Position numbers and translations under genes: made by a program
From: Xiphias gladius
Lineage: Eukaryota; Chordata; Actinopteri; Istiophoriformes; Xiphiidae
Direction: 5' to 3'
Assembly (NCBI RefSeq): GCF_016859285.1
Contig: NC_053408.1
Coordinates: 10,679,213 to 10,743,212, forward strand
DNA length: 64,000 nt
The notes under the pieces: model-generated
The model's input: the letters and a program-made list of their open reading frames with translations, nothing else
Databases searched by the model: none
What the model was told of the DNA's origin: nothing
Shown: in pieces, positions 23,531 to 35,348 of the stretch
Layout: each line of letters begins with the position of its first letter
Numbering within the stretch: the first letter of the stretch is position 1

Positions 23531-23960
23531 GGTGCTCGCATAGTCCCAGTGATCTCCCCGGTGCGGCGCTCGTTAAATGAACCGATAAGAGCCGTGAGCG
23601 GAGCTGCGGCGGGACCGTTGGCGGCAGTGGGGACAAACACAACAGCGGGGTTCCTTCAAGCGCGGCGTCCGCATTTCTCACCTCCCTTTCCGCCTCTAGC
23701 GTGTTAAACGCGCCCCTGACGAGGTTCCTCCGCTCGGCTCCAGCAGCATGGTGTGTGTCGGTGTCACCGAGCGCCGCAGCACTCTCGCTCTCTCTCTCTC
23801 TTTCGCTCTCTCTCTCTCACACACACACACACTCTCTCGCACGCACACACTAGTCTTTCGGCCTAACGTTACTGGTCCTACTTTGAGGCGATGAGGCCGC
23901 GTGAGGTCGGGGAACAAGGAGCACGTGGGGCTCGACAAGCCCACCCACCCTCTCTGATGA
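23531..23960 (-). promoter_or_regulatory. adam11: CpG-rich 5' region of adam11
   Basis: The roughly 430 bases upstream of the adam11 ATG are GC- and CpG-rich compared with the AT-rich surroundings. No TATA box is evident within 150 bases of the ATG. A mixed CT/CA microsatellite lies at about 23785-23850, and an 8-base palindrome TAACGTTA at about 23864-23871. I place the 5'UTR and promoter here by position and composition only; no transcription start can be fixed. Confidence 0.5.
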
Positions 23961-26372
23961 GATCTAAAAAGGGTCCAGAACTATGGGTCCGGGACCCGAC
24001 GGTAACACCTGGCTTAATGACCAAACCACTCAAAATACCGTACGTCTCTCAGCACGAGCTGACCTCTTTACGCCTTAAAGTACAGTAAGTTTCTACTGCA
24101 TAACACATTAAATTAAGCGGATGTGGCTCTTTTATCAGTTTTTTCCCCTTTTAAATATAACTAAACAGTGGGTTAGAATATTTTGAGTTAACTAGAATCA
24201 TCTGACCAAACTTGATCAACATTGTCTTTGTTATTCATCCTACCCACACTCTTTTGTGCAACCTTGCAAGTGAAGGCCTCAGCAGGACGCCATACACGGA
24301 TTTGCATACCAGTGAGCTGCAGCTGTCCATCCAGAATCCTTGATGACACTTGGTAAATGTCTTTCTTAAAGATCAGTCCGGCCTCACCTGGGGTTTGGAT
24401 CCCCCAAAAAAGGGTCCCACTATGGGTTGCACTAAATTGTTTTTTTTGTTTGCTTTTTTTTTCTTCTGAAACACTGGACACTCCGACCTCTTCGGGCCTG
24501 TAAAAATGCTTCCAAGTCAGAGAAGTTGAGAATTACTCTTTGGGTGAGCTGCTCAAAGCTCATCTCCACAGCTGTGATGACAGGTCACGGACACTGCCCA
24601 GTTTGAAGGGGTCAAGAGGCCGTAGGTTGGGTTCCACTGCTATATAATAACCTTGCACTTGGCCTTTGGTTATTTAGAAATGGCTGCTTTTATATAGTGC
24701 TTTTATTCAAAACTCTTCAGCTGGGCTGCTTATTCACCAATTCACACACACACCAATGGCAGTGATCCATCAGGAGTAATTTGGGGTTCAGTGTCTTGCC
24801 CAGGGGGGATCAATACTCAGGATCAAACCACCTACTCTGTGATCAGAGGACAACACACTACCTACTGGGCCACAGCTGCCCATATTTCAAATTCACCCCA
24901 CTGTATTTTCAATGCCCAATTTGTAATCACAAAAGGGGAGATTGCTTCTGTTAATTCCTTTCATGTTCGTGTCATATTCATTGCATTTACATTCCAGTGT
25001 TCACAGACAGCCGATAAAAACTACAACATAAGTTAAAGCTACAGCTTTCTGACTTCTGTCCGCAGACCCCTAGGAATCTGTGGACAGATGAACCCAGTAC
25101 TTTGACCAGAATATTTTGGATTTTGAGTTTTGTATCTCACTTGAACTTGAACCCTCAGCTCCCTGTAGGAAATTACACCCTCACAAGAGATGATTCCCCA
25201 CATTCCTTTACACTTCCCAACAAAGTCTGTTGTACACAATTGCCAAAAAGTCCCCTCAGTTAAATCGTGGGACTGTTGTCCCTACTTTGGTGGAAAGCAG
25301 CTGTGGTTTTGTCCGGGACCACTCATACAAAGGATCCCTTCATTTCAACAAATCTAGAAAGTTACGGGTTACGCAACAAGGCACAGAGATTACATATCAA
25401 ATATTGTTTGTGCCGGCTGGAAGCTGGGCTGATGAGCCAAACAGGACACATCGACCCACTGTTGCCCTTGCTCCATCCTTGCCTCCTTATTTGGCTCTCC
25501 TTTATCCTACGAGCAGTATAAGTGTTTAAGAACCCAGAAAAAAATCTGTTTGGCATACCCTCAACAAATTTTTCTAAAGCATGTAGCGGGAAATATTTAG
25601 GGTTAAAAACATTTATTTAAAAACACTTTACAAGACTTTACTTCACATTTTCCTTAGAGAACTGCCTGTCTTCCACATACTGAAATCATGTGTTGTTTCT
25701 CTTTACTTGTTCCGTTTTGCATCTGTATTTTAAATGTCCACATTATACATTCAGAAGAGGGTTTGATTTCTGTGCAACCTGAGGTTTTGAGTTTTGTCCG
25801 CTATGATGAGCAACGGTGAGTTTTTAATGGTAAGTGACCTTACATTTCAAAACTGACAAGTGAAGATAATAAACCTCCCTCTAGCTGCAGGGCACTACTG
25901 CGAAGCACTCGTCTCCCCTTGACTATGACAGTCCTTTGGCCCACCTTCAAAAGGCAGGAAAAGCTGTTTGACATTAATCAGACAGTTTGTCTCCCAGGTT
26001 GTGCGAGTTTTCCACTCTACTAACGCCTCGCCTGTTTGACCATCAACGCCAGTGCAATCGGGATCTAATCCAGGCGCAGCACTTACAGTAATTGAGTAAT
26101 GTCCTTTTCAGAAAAGCCTCATTAAATACTCAGTAAAACCATAGGTTCCCGGATATAGCTGCTGAAAGAGTGCAGTCAGCACAATGTACAGAATAGTGCT
26201 GGGGTTCTGCACACAAGGAGAATTAGGAATTGAGAGTAAAAATGATAATGGTTGCTGTTTAAATTCATGGGATGTCCAGCATCAACTATGCATCTACTAC
26301 AACAAAGACTACGAATATGCGTGTCTCAAAACAGCTGAGTTATACATGTTAATTTGCACTAAATTTTAAATA
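23960..26372. other. Intergenic, dbf4b 3' end to adam11 promoter
   Basis: No gene seen. A dispersed fish repeat lies at about 24675-24890 (TATATAGTGCTTTTATTCAA, CACCAATGGCAGTGATCCAT, GGGTTCAGTGTCTTGCCCA words, ending GGGCCACAGCTGCCC). The remaining sequence shows no coding pattern or structured RNA that I can support. Confidence 0.5.
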
Positions 26373-26378
26373 TTTATT
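26373..26378 (-). terminator. dbf4b: Polyadenylation signal of dbf4b
   Basis: AATAAA on the minus strand about 158 bases after the dbf4b stop codon, in AT-rich DNA. It is the first canonical hexamer I see downstream of the stop. Confidence 0.55.
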
Positions 26379-26535
26379 CAGTGTACACACTTCAGTGACT
26401 TATTTTGAAGAGCTCAATTGCTGGCCATTGTTTCTTGAGATGGGATATGCAGCTGTAAAGTCAAAGACTTACTACTCCGGGTGCCTTATGTGTCTTCCAG
26501 TTTTGTTTTTTTTTAAATTATCAAGAAAATAATCG

Positions 26536-29500
26536 TCAGTGCTGAACCTCAACAATCTGTACCACAGTCCTGGAAAACACTGAGGGGTCTATTTCCTCCC
26601 CACATAGTGAGGTTGCTGGGGTGGACGTCTCAAGGGCAGTGTGCAGACGTGACTCATAGCTGGTGTCCTGCATCCAGGTGCATGGCCTGTGGAGGAGTTC
26701 CTTGTCAAGCTCACAGCTCTGCTCAGTGGGCGACAGAAGTGTAGCCGAGGTCGGGCCCAGCCGTGACAGCAGGTCACAGTCCCAGTCAGAGTCCGATGAT
26801 GAAGGAGACAGCGCGGCTAAGTCTGGGATGAGGGCTGACTCGATGCACACTGAGGTAGAGTGGGATGATGAACGATGAGAGTCTTGGCTGGAAAACGCAC
26901 TGAGAGATTTATCCTTGGGGAACTGAAGTGGACTATCACGAGTCTTTGCTTTTGACGGAGTGGCTACAGATGTTCTACTATGACCCAAAATGTCCGTTTG
27001 AATTGGTGCCAAAGTGAAATTCTGTAGAGTGGGAACACAAAATGTGGTAAAAGCCTGTTTTGAATCAAGTGTTTCCATAGTGCATTTTGAAGAGACCGTT
27101 TGGTGAGGGCAGCACTGTATTATCTGACAAGAGGTCTTGTCTAATAATAAACAGCTCTCAGACTTTGCCATAAATTCACTTTTTGATTTTGTTGATTTAT
27201 GTCCTTGTTCGGTCCATTTAAAGTTGTAGCCAAATTTCACTGTAATCCTCCTCCTTTTGCTGCAGCTGTGTTCAGGGCTGGCTGATCGACAGCGTTTTTT
27301 GAGGTTTGGCGCCATAGCTGACTGTCGAGGCAGGGATCGGGATCTACGTGAAGCCAGTTTGTCACACTCCAAACCACTGCTGGAACATATGATCCCACTG
27401 AATATTAAAAGACCCTCATGGTTTGATCTCTTCACTTCGTCTGCATTTGTCACAGTCACAGAGGGAAGACGTGGGATGGAGACAGGAACTGTGACAGCTG
27501 AGACAGACTCAGACAGACTCTCTGCAGTGTCCATTTCACAAATGACTTCTTCCACAGCTTCCTCTGCAGTGTATTGTTGAGGACTAAGGATAGGAGGCTC
27601 TGAATACGGGCTGTGTGGCTCCACAATGTAGGAGGAATAAGGAACTTTTGGGCTGAGGACTGGGGGCAGGGAGTAAGGGTCAGGGGATGGACACTGGGTC
27701 TCGTAGCAGGGGGGTGGCTGTTGGCTGGCTGAGGCATGGGCTTGTGGTTCAAGATCCAATTCAGGCATGGCTGGGCTTGCAGCATGAGGCTGGATATCAG
27801 GGAACTGGCACTCTGTAGGAGTGAAAGACAGGATGTCAGCAGATAATGTGGCTGGACTTGGGATGGGAAACTGAACTCCTGGTGATGGGCTGGCGGGGCG
27901 AATGGAAAAAGGACCCCTAGCAGGGCTGGAGATGTGAGTATTGAATGATGAACTCTGTCTGTGCAGGGCCTGAACAGCACGCTCCGTTTCGACATCAGTG
28001 AGAGGCTCCAGTTCACAGATGTCCTGGATTGGCAAAGGAGTTGGTGGTCTAGGAGGAGGATATCAAAAATCTTAAAAATCCTCAATTTAAACACGGAAAA
28101 ACCATTGTGTTCCAGTGAAAAAGCAAACTGCAAGAATTATCATTCATTCATTTGGACATTTCTAGGTAATGATCAAACTCACCTGTTCAAGGTTTCTTCT
28201 GATTCTTGAGATGGATTGGGGTTGAATCCTGGAAGCATTTCAGCCACAAGTTGATCCACCACACTGTAGTTGGAGGGATCCAGCACAAACATGCGGTGCT
28301 GATCAGACTGTAAGTGCTGCAAGGACCAACAAAGACCCCATCAAAAACTATGTCCCAGATGTGTACAATGAAGGCAAGAAAATATGTCAAGTACCGACAA
28401 AAATTTTTCAAAAGATTTCCACCTCTTCCAGATTAGTAAAGGGCAGATGACAGCATTCACAGTATGACGCGTCCTTTTTGCGTGGACGCCATGGTGAGGG
28501 GTTACAGTTGACTGGGGTTTGGGATTTGTCCTGAATGCTGCTTTCAACTTTTTTATTTTCCCTAATCAACAAAGAATAAACAACAATTACGATAAATTCT
28601 TTATCACACTTTTTTACTTCATTAGGCAAACTTTCTGAATGTATTTCAGTTTTTGTCCTGTTTCATATTTTTTACAATCAAAAGACAAGTGAGTATATAA
28701 ACTTGAATTGTTTGTTAGCAATACAATGGTCCATCATTCAAAATAGAGACCCAAGAACAGGTGAACAAACCTTGTTTTATTTTCTCCGTGCTCTGTCTGG
28801 TTTTCAAACTGAGGAGGTGGAGATTCAAAGGGGCTAAATTGGCCCAAGTAGCACAGAGACGGGAAGGTCATAGACTGTATATGCAGGGGCTTGTATTTCC
28901 TGGTTAGATAACAAATCGAAAGAATTTATTACACAAAATATAAATTAAATAACGTTTTAGCATCACAAAAGTTATACATGAAAAAACAAAATACAAAGCA
29001 AGGACACTGCAGCCGAATGCAGATAGAATAATATTATGACTAATTATAACAATTATCATATTCTCACACTGAAAATATTTCAGACTACTTCGCAAAACTC
29101 GGTATGAGATTACATATCTGAGATCGACCCCTGCTATGCTAATATTAAACTGTTTCAACACAGCTTCAGTTTCTCATTGCAATGGCCGATACATTAGCCA
29201 GAGCACTTCAATTAACTGAAATGAGAGGGCAAATGAAAAGGCCTGTTAGCACAGAGAGATCCCCTGCAGGAGCTTGCAAAGCCTCATCAAACAGAAATCG
29301 TATCCGCTTGAGCGCTGGGCTCCCGTGGAGCGACATCACTGGGGGGGGGGGCTTGCCACATTAAACAATGGGACTCCTTAACAGGATCAATTAAGAAAAT
29401 CATCTGGGCTGAAATGCAAACCTCCACAACTTGCACCCAGTGGGGTAGGAGGGGCAGAAACACAGAGACAGGTCACTGCCGCCAATTGTTATTTCACTGT

Positions 29501-32494
29501 CATTATGCCTCAACTGAGAAAAAGAATCTAATCTGATATGGAGCAACCATTACATGAACCCAGGCCAGCCTAAAATGTAACTGCTCTCTGCCTTGCTGAA
29601 TTCTAGCATGTCAGTCTTGATTGACTGGGATCAAAAACAGAAGATTATAGAAGAGGATCGGGTTGTCTTTGTATTGGAAGGGGAGGTCAAAGAAAATTTT
29701 GAGGGATTTTTCTTCGGTAAGTGTACTGTTACACTGGGATTCAAATCCCCCTCCTGTGCTAGAGAGAGAAAAAATAAATAAATAAAACATAAACTGCTCT
29801 GAATGGGGGATGAAACTCACCTGCTCAAGTCTTCAATTTTAAGATATGGAGACCTTAGAGCAGAAGCTGGGGACCAGAAGTATAAAAAGGCAGAGAAAAC
29901 GCAATAACATTACACCAAACACTTACAGCAACAGAAATACAGTATTTTTGGGAAATAAAAACATTAGCATCACAAAAATATAAACCAACCTTTGACAACA
30001 TGAGAACCTTGTTGTTTGGTGTATGTCCTCTGCATCAAAAAAGGAAAGTTTAAAGTAAGCCTCATTAATAGTAAAGAGCAAATGTCGATGTACATTATAT
30101 TACAGCAATTTCAATAGTTCTTACATTATTTCTTCATTAAACCCAACAAAGTTCATTACATTTTAATTGTTTTTATCTCCTATCTTTCCTGAACCTAATA
30201 ATGCCTTTTCAGAATTGTTTTTATTTTGCTTTTTACCAATTCATTCATAAAAGATTTTTAATTGCTTAATTTTTTATTATTTTTTTAAAATAAAAACTGC
30301 ATTATTTGGATGTTTGGTGAGGTGAAACCTTACCTCTTGCCTCTTGTGTTTCATGCTGAAGCTCTCTCGAGTCAGTTGTTTCAGATATAAAAGCACATCT
30401 GATACCACATTAAGGAACAATACAAAATTTTCAAAAAAGAATGTGACATTTCTATGCTGGTTCACAGCAGACTTCTTCAACTTGTATCTGAGAGACACTG
30501 ATACAAGTACAATCAGTAAGAACAAACAATAATCACTCATATGGTGCCATCTGCTGTGAGAAGAGCTTCACAGCACTACAGATGTGAACACATCCAAGGC
30601 AGACACTGTAAGAGTTTGCATCAAATCATTTAATCCTTTTGATATCGAATTCCTCTGTTCTTACCACTCAAGTTAGACAAAGGATACCATCCACATACAA
30701 AATCTTCACTCCCCACGACCGGGCATTGGCCAAAACACTGCTCCCCTGCAGTCGTTCCTACGACAAAGATCCATCAGAATCAAGTCAAGATAACAAACTG
30801 CATTACTCTTCAGTATAATATAACCAATATCCACAAATAAAACTTTAAAACCCATAGATCCACAAGATAAATCATTTTCTGGCTGTATTGACTTACATTG
30901 TTGCGAATGGCTTTTTCAAGCAGAGCCTTCCCCCGGCTGCCACAAGCCTGTAGACAAATACAGCACAGATATACAATATATTCCACTTTAGCTTATATTT
31001 CATATAAAACATCCAATGTGATACTGCCCAAATGTGTTGGTGATGAAAAAGAGATGAATAAAAAGTTGGAATTTTTAAACAGTATTTGTTTTTGAATGAA
31101 GAATTTTCATAATTTCTCATATAAACATTTATAAATTTTAAAACTATTCAAAATAAGATATTTGTTTGTATCGGGGCAGCATCTAATTAGCAACATTTTA
31201 ATTCTACAGCAAGAAATGTATACAGTAAATATAAAATATAGAAATATATTTCTTAAGTATTTTTTGACCCACACAAATTCATGTACTGAAACAGTTCCAG
31301 CTGATTTGTATGAGGCCAAAATATATTAATTAGGAAAGGAATTACAGATGAAATTAATCAATTTAAGGGAATCAGCATTTAAGAGTTCAATGATTTTTTT
31401 TTTCCAATTTCTAGTTTATATTACCTTTAATAATATTTCTTGAGTACCAACACCCTTGTAAACTTGAGCAGTGGCTGTAACAAGGTTTTAGATACATGTG
31501 TGACTGATGTTCAGTACCATTGGTCTAGGAGTTCCTGGTCGCTGTTTTTCACTGCTGAGGACACTCTCCTGCCGCTTAACTGGATGTCGGTCTTCTTCAT
31601 TTGTTCCCTTTGCCCCTCCTTTGGTAACCGCACACCTCTCCTCCTTCAGACTCTCTTGGCCTCCAGTCACAACAAAGTTCACATCCTTGTGCAGGAAACT
31701 CTCGATCCTCTTCAGCGGGGGGGGTAAAAAAAATAAATAAAAAAAATCTACTCATCTGTTTCTGCCGAGAGAGACATCTTTCAAAAAACCAAGATGCTGT
31801 AAGTTTGGCTAATATTCCAAATATGCATTGTCTCGGAAATGATCACAATCCACAGATGACGTAATTAATACTAAACAACATGTATGTATTTTGGTTCATG
31901 AGTTTTGATAAATTAAAGAGACAACAAAGCTGTTGTGCAGTGCCTTACTCTAGCAAACAATCAAAAGTACTATAAGCTATACAAAATTGTCAAATTTTAT
32001 GTTTCATACATGTTTTTTTAAGAAAAATAGATTATTTTTTAAGAATGTGGAGCACCGTTAGTAGTGGTTTTAGCTACTTCATCACTATAAAAACAGGGCC
32101 AAACTACCATTTTTCCTGGCACTGATCTGGCAAAAATGTTTAATTTTCCTCTGACTGAATTTTCGTTTGACAAAGCAAGGCAGACAAATGTTGGTGCAGC
32201 CAAATCTTATCATATTTAATATTTAAAATTCCACTCCCTGGATCAAATCCTCATAGCAAACCTTGTACATAAACAACACCCAATGTTCACAGCATCTGTA
32301 AAAATCATAGGGTCCACAGGCATACCATCTTCCCACAAGCTTACCCCTCCTAGAAGAGATATGGCCTCCAAAAGCAGGGCGGTTGAGCGTTTCTTCACAT
32401 TGTCCAGGTAGAAGGTCTTCCCCTCCAGCTGCTTCTCCCCAGGACACAGTTTACCCAGAAGGTCTCGCTCCTCTGCATACTGCTGCTTGTGCAT
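26536..32494 (-). CDS. dbf4b: DBF4B, activator subunit of CDC7 kinase
   Basis: DBF4 proteins bind CDC7 and target it to MCM helicase at replication origins in S phase (family knowledge). Eleven coding exons give one frame of 842 residues. Seen in order: BRCT-like motif N (about 24-80, KTFYLDNVKK then RIESFLHKDVNFVV), a conserved ANARSWGVKILYVDDVLLYL segment (about 141-161), motif M (about 193-240, SPYLKIEDLSRKYKPLHIQS), the motif C zinc finger CX2C-X9-H-X5-H (Cys282, Cys285, His295, His301), then a C-terminal half of about 500 residues rich in Ser and Pro on one exon. That half includes a basic KKRCRS/KRRR stretch and an acidic SSSDSDWDCDLLSRL motif. The start ATG (32492-32494) follows an acceptor by four bases and has A at -3. 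I choose dbf4b over dbf4 because it sits between adam11 and gjc1. Confidence 0.9.
26536..32494 (-). other. dbf4b: dbf4b coding exon map
   Basis: Segments in transcript order: 32494-32345, 31709-31518, 30947-30897, 30757-30688, 30398-30334, 30029-29990, 29866-29821, 28899-28771, 28561-28423, 28316-28183, 28048-26536. Total 2529 bases, divisible by three with the stop. All acceptors end in AG and all donors start with GT; the donor of exon 9 (GAG then GTGGAA) is the weakest. The zinc finger is split between exons 9 (the CxxC) and 10 (the two His). Introns are short (about 100-920 bases). I saw nothing identifiable in those over 300 bases: 28900-29820, 30030-30333 and 30948-31517; 31710-32344 is AT-rich. 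Confidence 0.85.
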
Positions 32495-32617
32495 GATCCT
32501 GGGGCAGTAAAGGAGCTCACAACTTTACTGTAAAACACCAGGATCCTACTTAAAAGAGAGAACAAAACACAGGTATTAATGAAATGTTAAAAGTCTCTAT
32601 AAACATTTGACAAGGAG

Positions 32618-32662
32618 TAAATTAAAACTAAGATAAGATATCCTTATCTTAGTTTTAATTTA
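32618..32662. repeat. Perfect 20-base inverted repeat, 5-base loop
   Basis: Left arm 32618-32637 is TAAATTAAAACTAAGATAAG; right arm 32643-32662 is its exact reverse complement; loop ATATC. It lies in the dbf4b 5' region between the first coding exon and the candidate promoter. Each arm contains a GATA-type AGATAAG word. Confidence 0.97.
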
Positions 32663-33129
32663 AGAGCCTGATAGCCCTTATATAAACGGCAGCTCTACTG
32701 ATAATTTCTAACTACTTTGCTTGGTCCCATATTCTTAGAGTTACTTAATACGAGGTCATCAACGTTAAACAATAGTATATAAGCCCATGATAAACATTTA
32801 AATGTCCCCAGATAAGATTGAGTTAATAGTTAGCTCGAAACACTGCAACAATTTTAAAACTTGCCATGTAAAAGTTCTGCAGAAAAAGCATGCGCCGTTA
32901 GTTTACTACCAAACAACAACAGTACAAGCATTAACATCAACTTAGCCACCTTGCTATTTAGCTAACAAACTTAGCTGTGGTTAGCTCGCGTTAGCTGACT
33001 TTTGCTAGCTTAGCTTTCTTCAAAATGGACAACGCCTGGCCAACAAAATAACGTTTAGCTAGTTTGTAATGAGGATTAATCGTATGGCAAACCGTGTTTC
33101 ACTTCGTCGGGGGAAAAAAACTAAAACAA
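32663..33129. other. dbf4b first intron / 5' region
   Basis: AT-rich upstream sequence with a dense group of TTAGCTAAC, TTAGCTG, GTTAGCTC, GCTAGC and GTTTAGCTAG words at about 32940-33070. No coding exon recognised. Confidence 0.45.
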
Positions 33130-33290
33130 AGAAAGACTAACGTTGTGTTACTATGCTGGAGAGCTCCGGTAAAGAAATAGTAGCTACTGATTAACCAAAA
33201 GGTGGAGGAGCAACCGCCGCTTTTTTAAAAACATTGGCGGAGACGTCAAACGCAAAGGGGGCGTCACATCCGGAAAAAAAGCCTATTGAA
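33130..33290 (-). promoter_or_regulatory. dbf4b: Candidate dbf4b promoter and 5'UTR
   Basis: Read on the minus strand, this stretch holds an ETS-like CCGGATGT (33266-33273), a CRE-type GACGTC (33242-33247) and a CCAAT box (33233-33237). It then passes into a GC-rich segment with GCGGCGG. Such sites are usual in TATA-less promoters of cell-cycle genes. A 5'UTR exon must end between here and the acceptor at 32499; a GTTAGT donor near 33140 is possible but not certain. The spacing to the first coding exon (about 0.7 kb) is normal. Confidence 0.5.
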
Positions 33291-34059
33291 ACGTGCTATT
33301 GACATCAAACCTCTGAACGGCTGCCCATATCTGATTTTTGTATTAGCCATTCAAACAGTAATGTTTTGTGATTGAGCAATAAAGTGAAACAAAATGAACA
33401 TTAAGTCGAATTATCAGTCAGCTTCTTGCACAAGTCATCGTCACGAGCTTCAACGTACTTCTTTCTTGAAGTCCATTTCACGCGGATGTGACAGTACCCT
33501 AAACGCAACACGAAGGCAACTCAGGTCACTAAACAGCTTTGCTACTTCGTTGCTTTTTAGAGCTAATGTGAATCTTTTTTTCCCCCTAAATTCTGTGAAT
33601 AATTGAAAAAAATTCTAAAATAAAAAAATGTGGCTTTTATTTACATACAATCATTTAGGCTTTATACGTATATTCGTTTGCTTCTCCAACAGGGGTTAAG
33701 AATTATAGTATGACATTAACCAAAAATACCCAAACCAAGTGGGATAATTTAAAAACTCTTCGACTGAAAACATGATTTGTCAGCTGAGCCTCGCTAAATA
33801 GTAAAGAGAGAGTACATGTATACTTTTCCCCTCCCTGCCCAGCAGAGGGCGGTGTGTCTGTAAATACAGTTATCCCAGTGGAGAAAGTGCACTGGCATCT
33901 TGAATCTTCCTACTTGCCTTCATAAACTGTGATCCATATTTTCACATAAATATATTAACTATATTCATAATTAGTCAGCCATAGCATGATGCAGAGCTAA
34001 ATTAATGCTATGTTTTACAATCTGGCATAACACCAAATTGCAAAATGTAAGACAGAGAC
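33291..34059. other. Intergenic, gjc1 3' end to dbf4b promoter
   Basis: AT-rich DNA with no gene, mobile element or repeat that I can identify. Confidence 0.5.
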
Positions 34060-35348
34060 AGCAAGACAAATACAAATTATTTATTCAGAACATGCACTTC
34101 ATAAAAATATTTTTTCAACAAAATGAGACACTGGCAGAGTGCCATGGGCTTACCTTAATGGCATTTCAATTTGAAAATCTGAAAATAAAACTATACATCC
34201 ATAACAAGGAATTCTTCATACCAGGTCTAGAACAAAAATCAATAGGCCAGATGCACAAACTAATTCACTAATGGTTGAGGAAAACCCTGATAGCAATAAC
34301 TTAAAACAAAAAACACATTTGTAACAAAACAAAATTGTAACAGGTTGACAATAACACACTGACAACAGAATTAGGTCATTAAACTTTGCCAAACATCCAC
34401 TGAGTGATACATTTCAAAATCTATCAGAGCACTAAAGAAAACTTCTTTTCTCTCTCCAAAAAATAACACAGAAACACTGTAAAATTACCAACTGAAAACA
34501 TACTCTCTCATTTTTTCTTCATGGCTGGGAAAACAATCACCATCAAACCTGGTTTGGTCAAAATAAAAACAGAATTTTTCATATTCAGAAAAAACAATCC
34601 TGTTCAAAGTTTTATGGATGGTAACACAACTAGTCACCCAGACAGCTTAGCTTCTGTTTTCAGTCCATTGAGACATGGAAACAATTAACTATTCAACTGT
34701 TGAAAATAAAGTGATGCAGAGTCAGTAAGAAGCAGCTCTTTGACTGTTTAAATAAGGCACCTTAGGTTACAGCATGGAAGACTCCACATGTCCACACTGA
34801 ATCAAAGACAGCATTAACATCCTCCAGCAAAAGCCATTTAATAAATTATTAAAAGAAAAATGTTATTTTGAGTTGTATTTCTGAATACTGAAACTGAAGT
34901 AAAACTGTAAAACAGAACCCGATACTTATTAAAACGAGGCCATGAACATTTTGTGTTTTCCCAGAAGTAGAGATCAACTTTTAGATCAACTTTTAGATCA
35001 ACTTTCTATTTGAACTATTAGAATTAACATATTTTTATACTCATATAATGTATCTGCATTAAATATGCTATTTATTATCGGGAGGGATGTCTAGGTTTAT
35101 AGAAGTGTGACAAATTATTTAAGTGTTTTGTTTTTATTTGACAGAACTATCAGCGGGCTGGTATATGGTGGTTCCTTGCACTAATTTTCACTTACTTCCT
35201 TAATTGCATGAATATCATTAAAAATAATGTAAAGTGGCTGTCCTGTCATTTTTTAATACAGTTTAATATAGGACATACATATGTAAATACTGTCTTGGTG
35301 TGAGGAGGTTTGGCATTGTTTAAAGAATAAAAAGTCAGAGTCTGCACT
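34060..35348 (-). other. gjc1: Probable 3'UTR of gjc1
   Basis: The 1.3 kb after the gjc1 stop has no coding signal. It contains AATAAA hexamers on the minus strand at 35133-35138 and 34080-34085; the second is followed by a GT-rich stretch that would suit cleavage. A 12-base unit (AGATCAACTTTT) is repeated three times at about 34971-35006. The UTR end is therefore either near 35.11 kb or near 34.06 kb, perhaps both. Confidence 0.45.
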
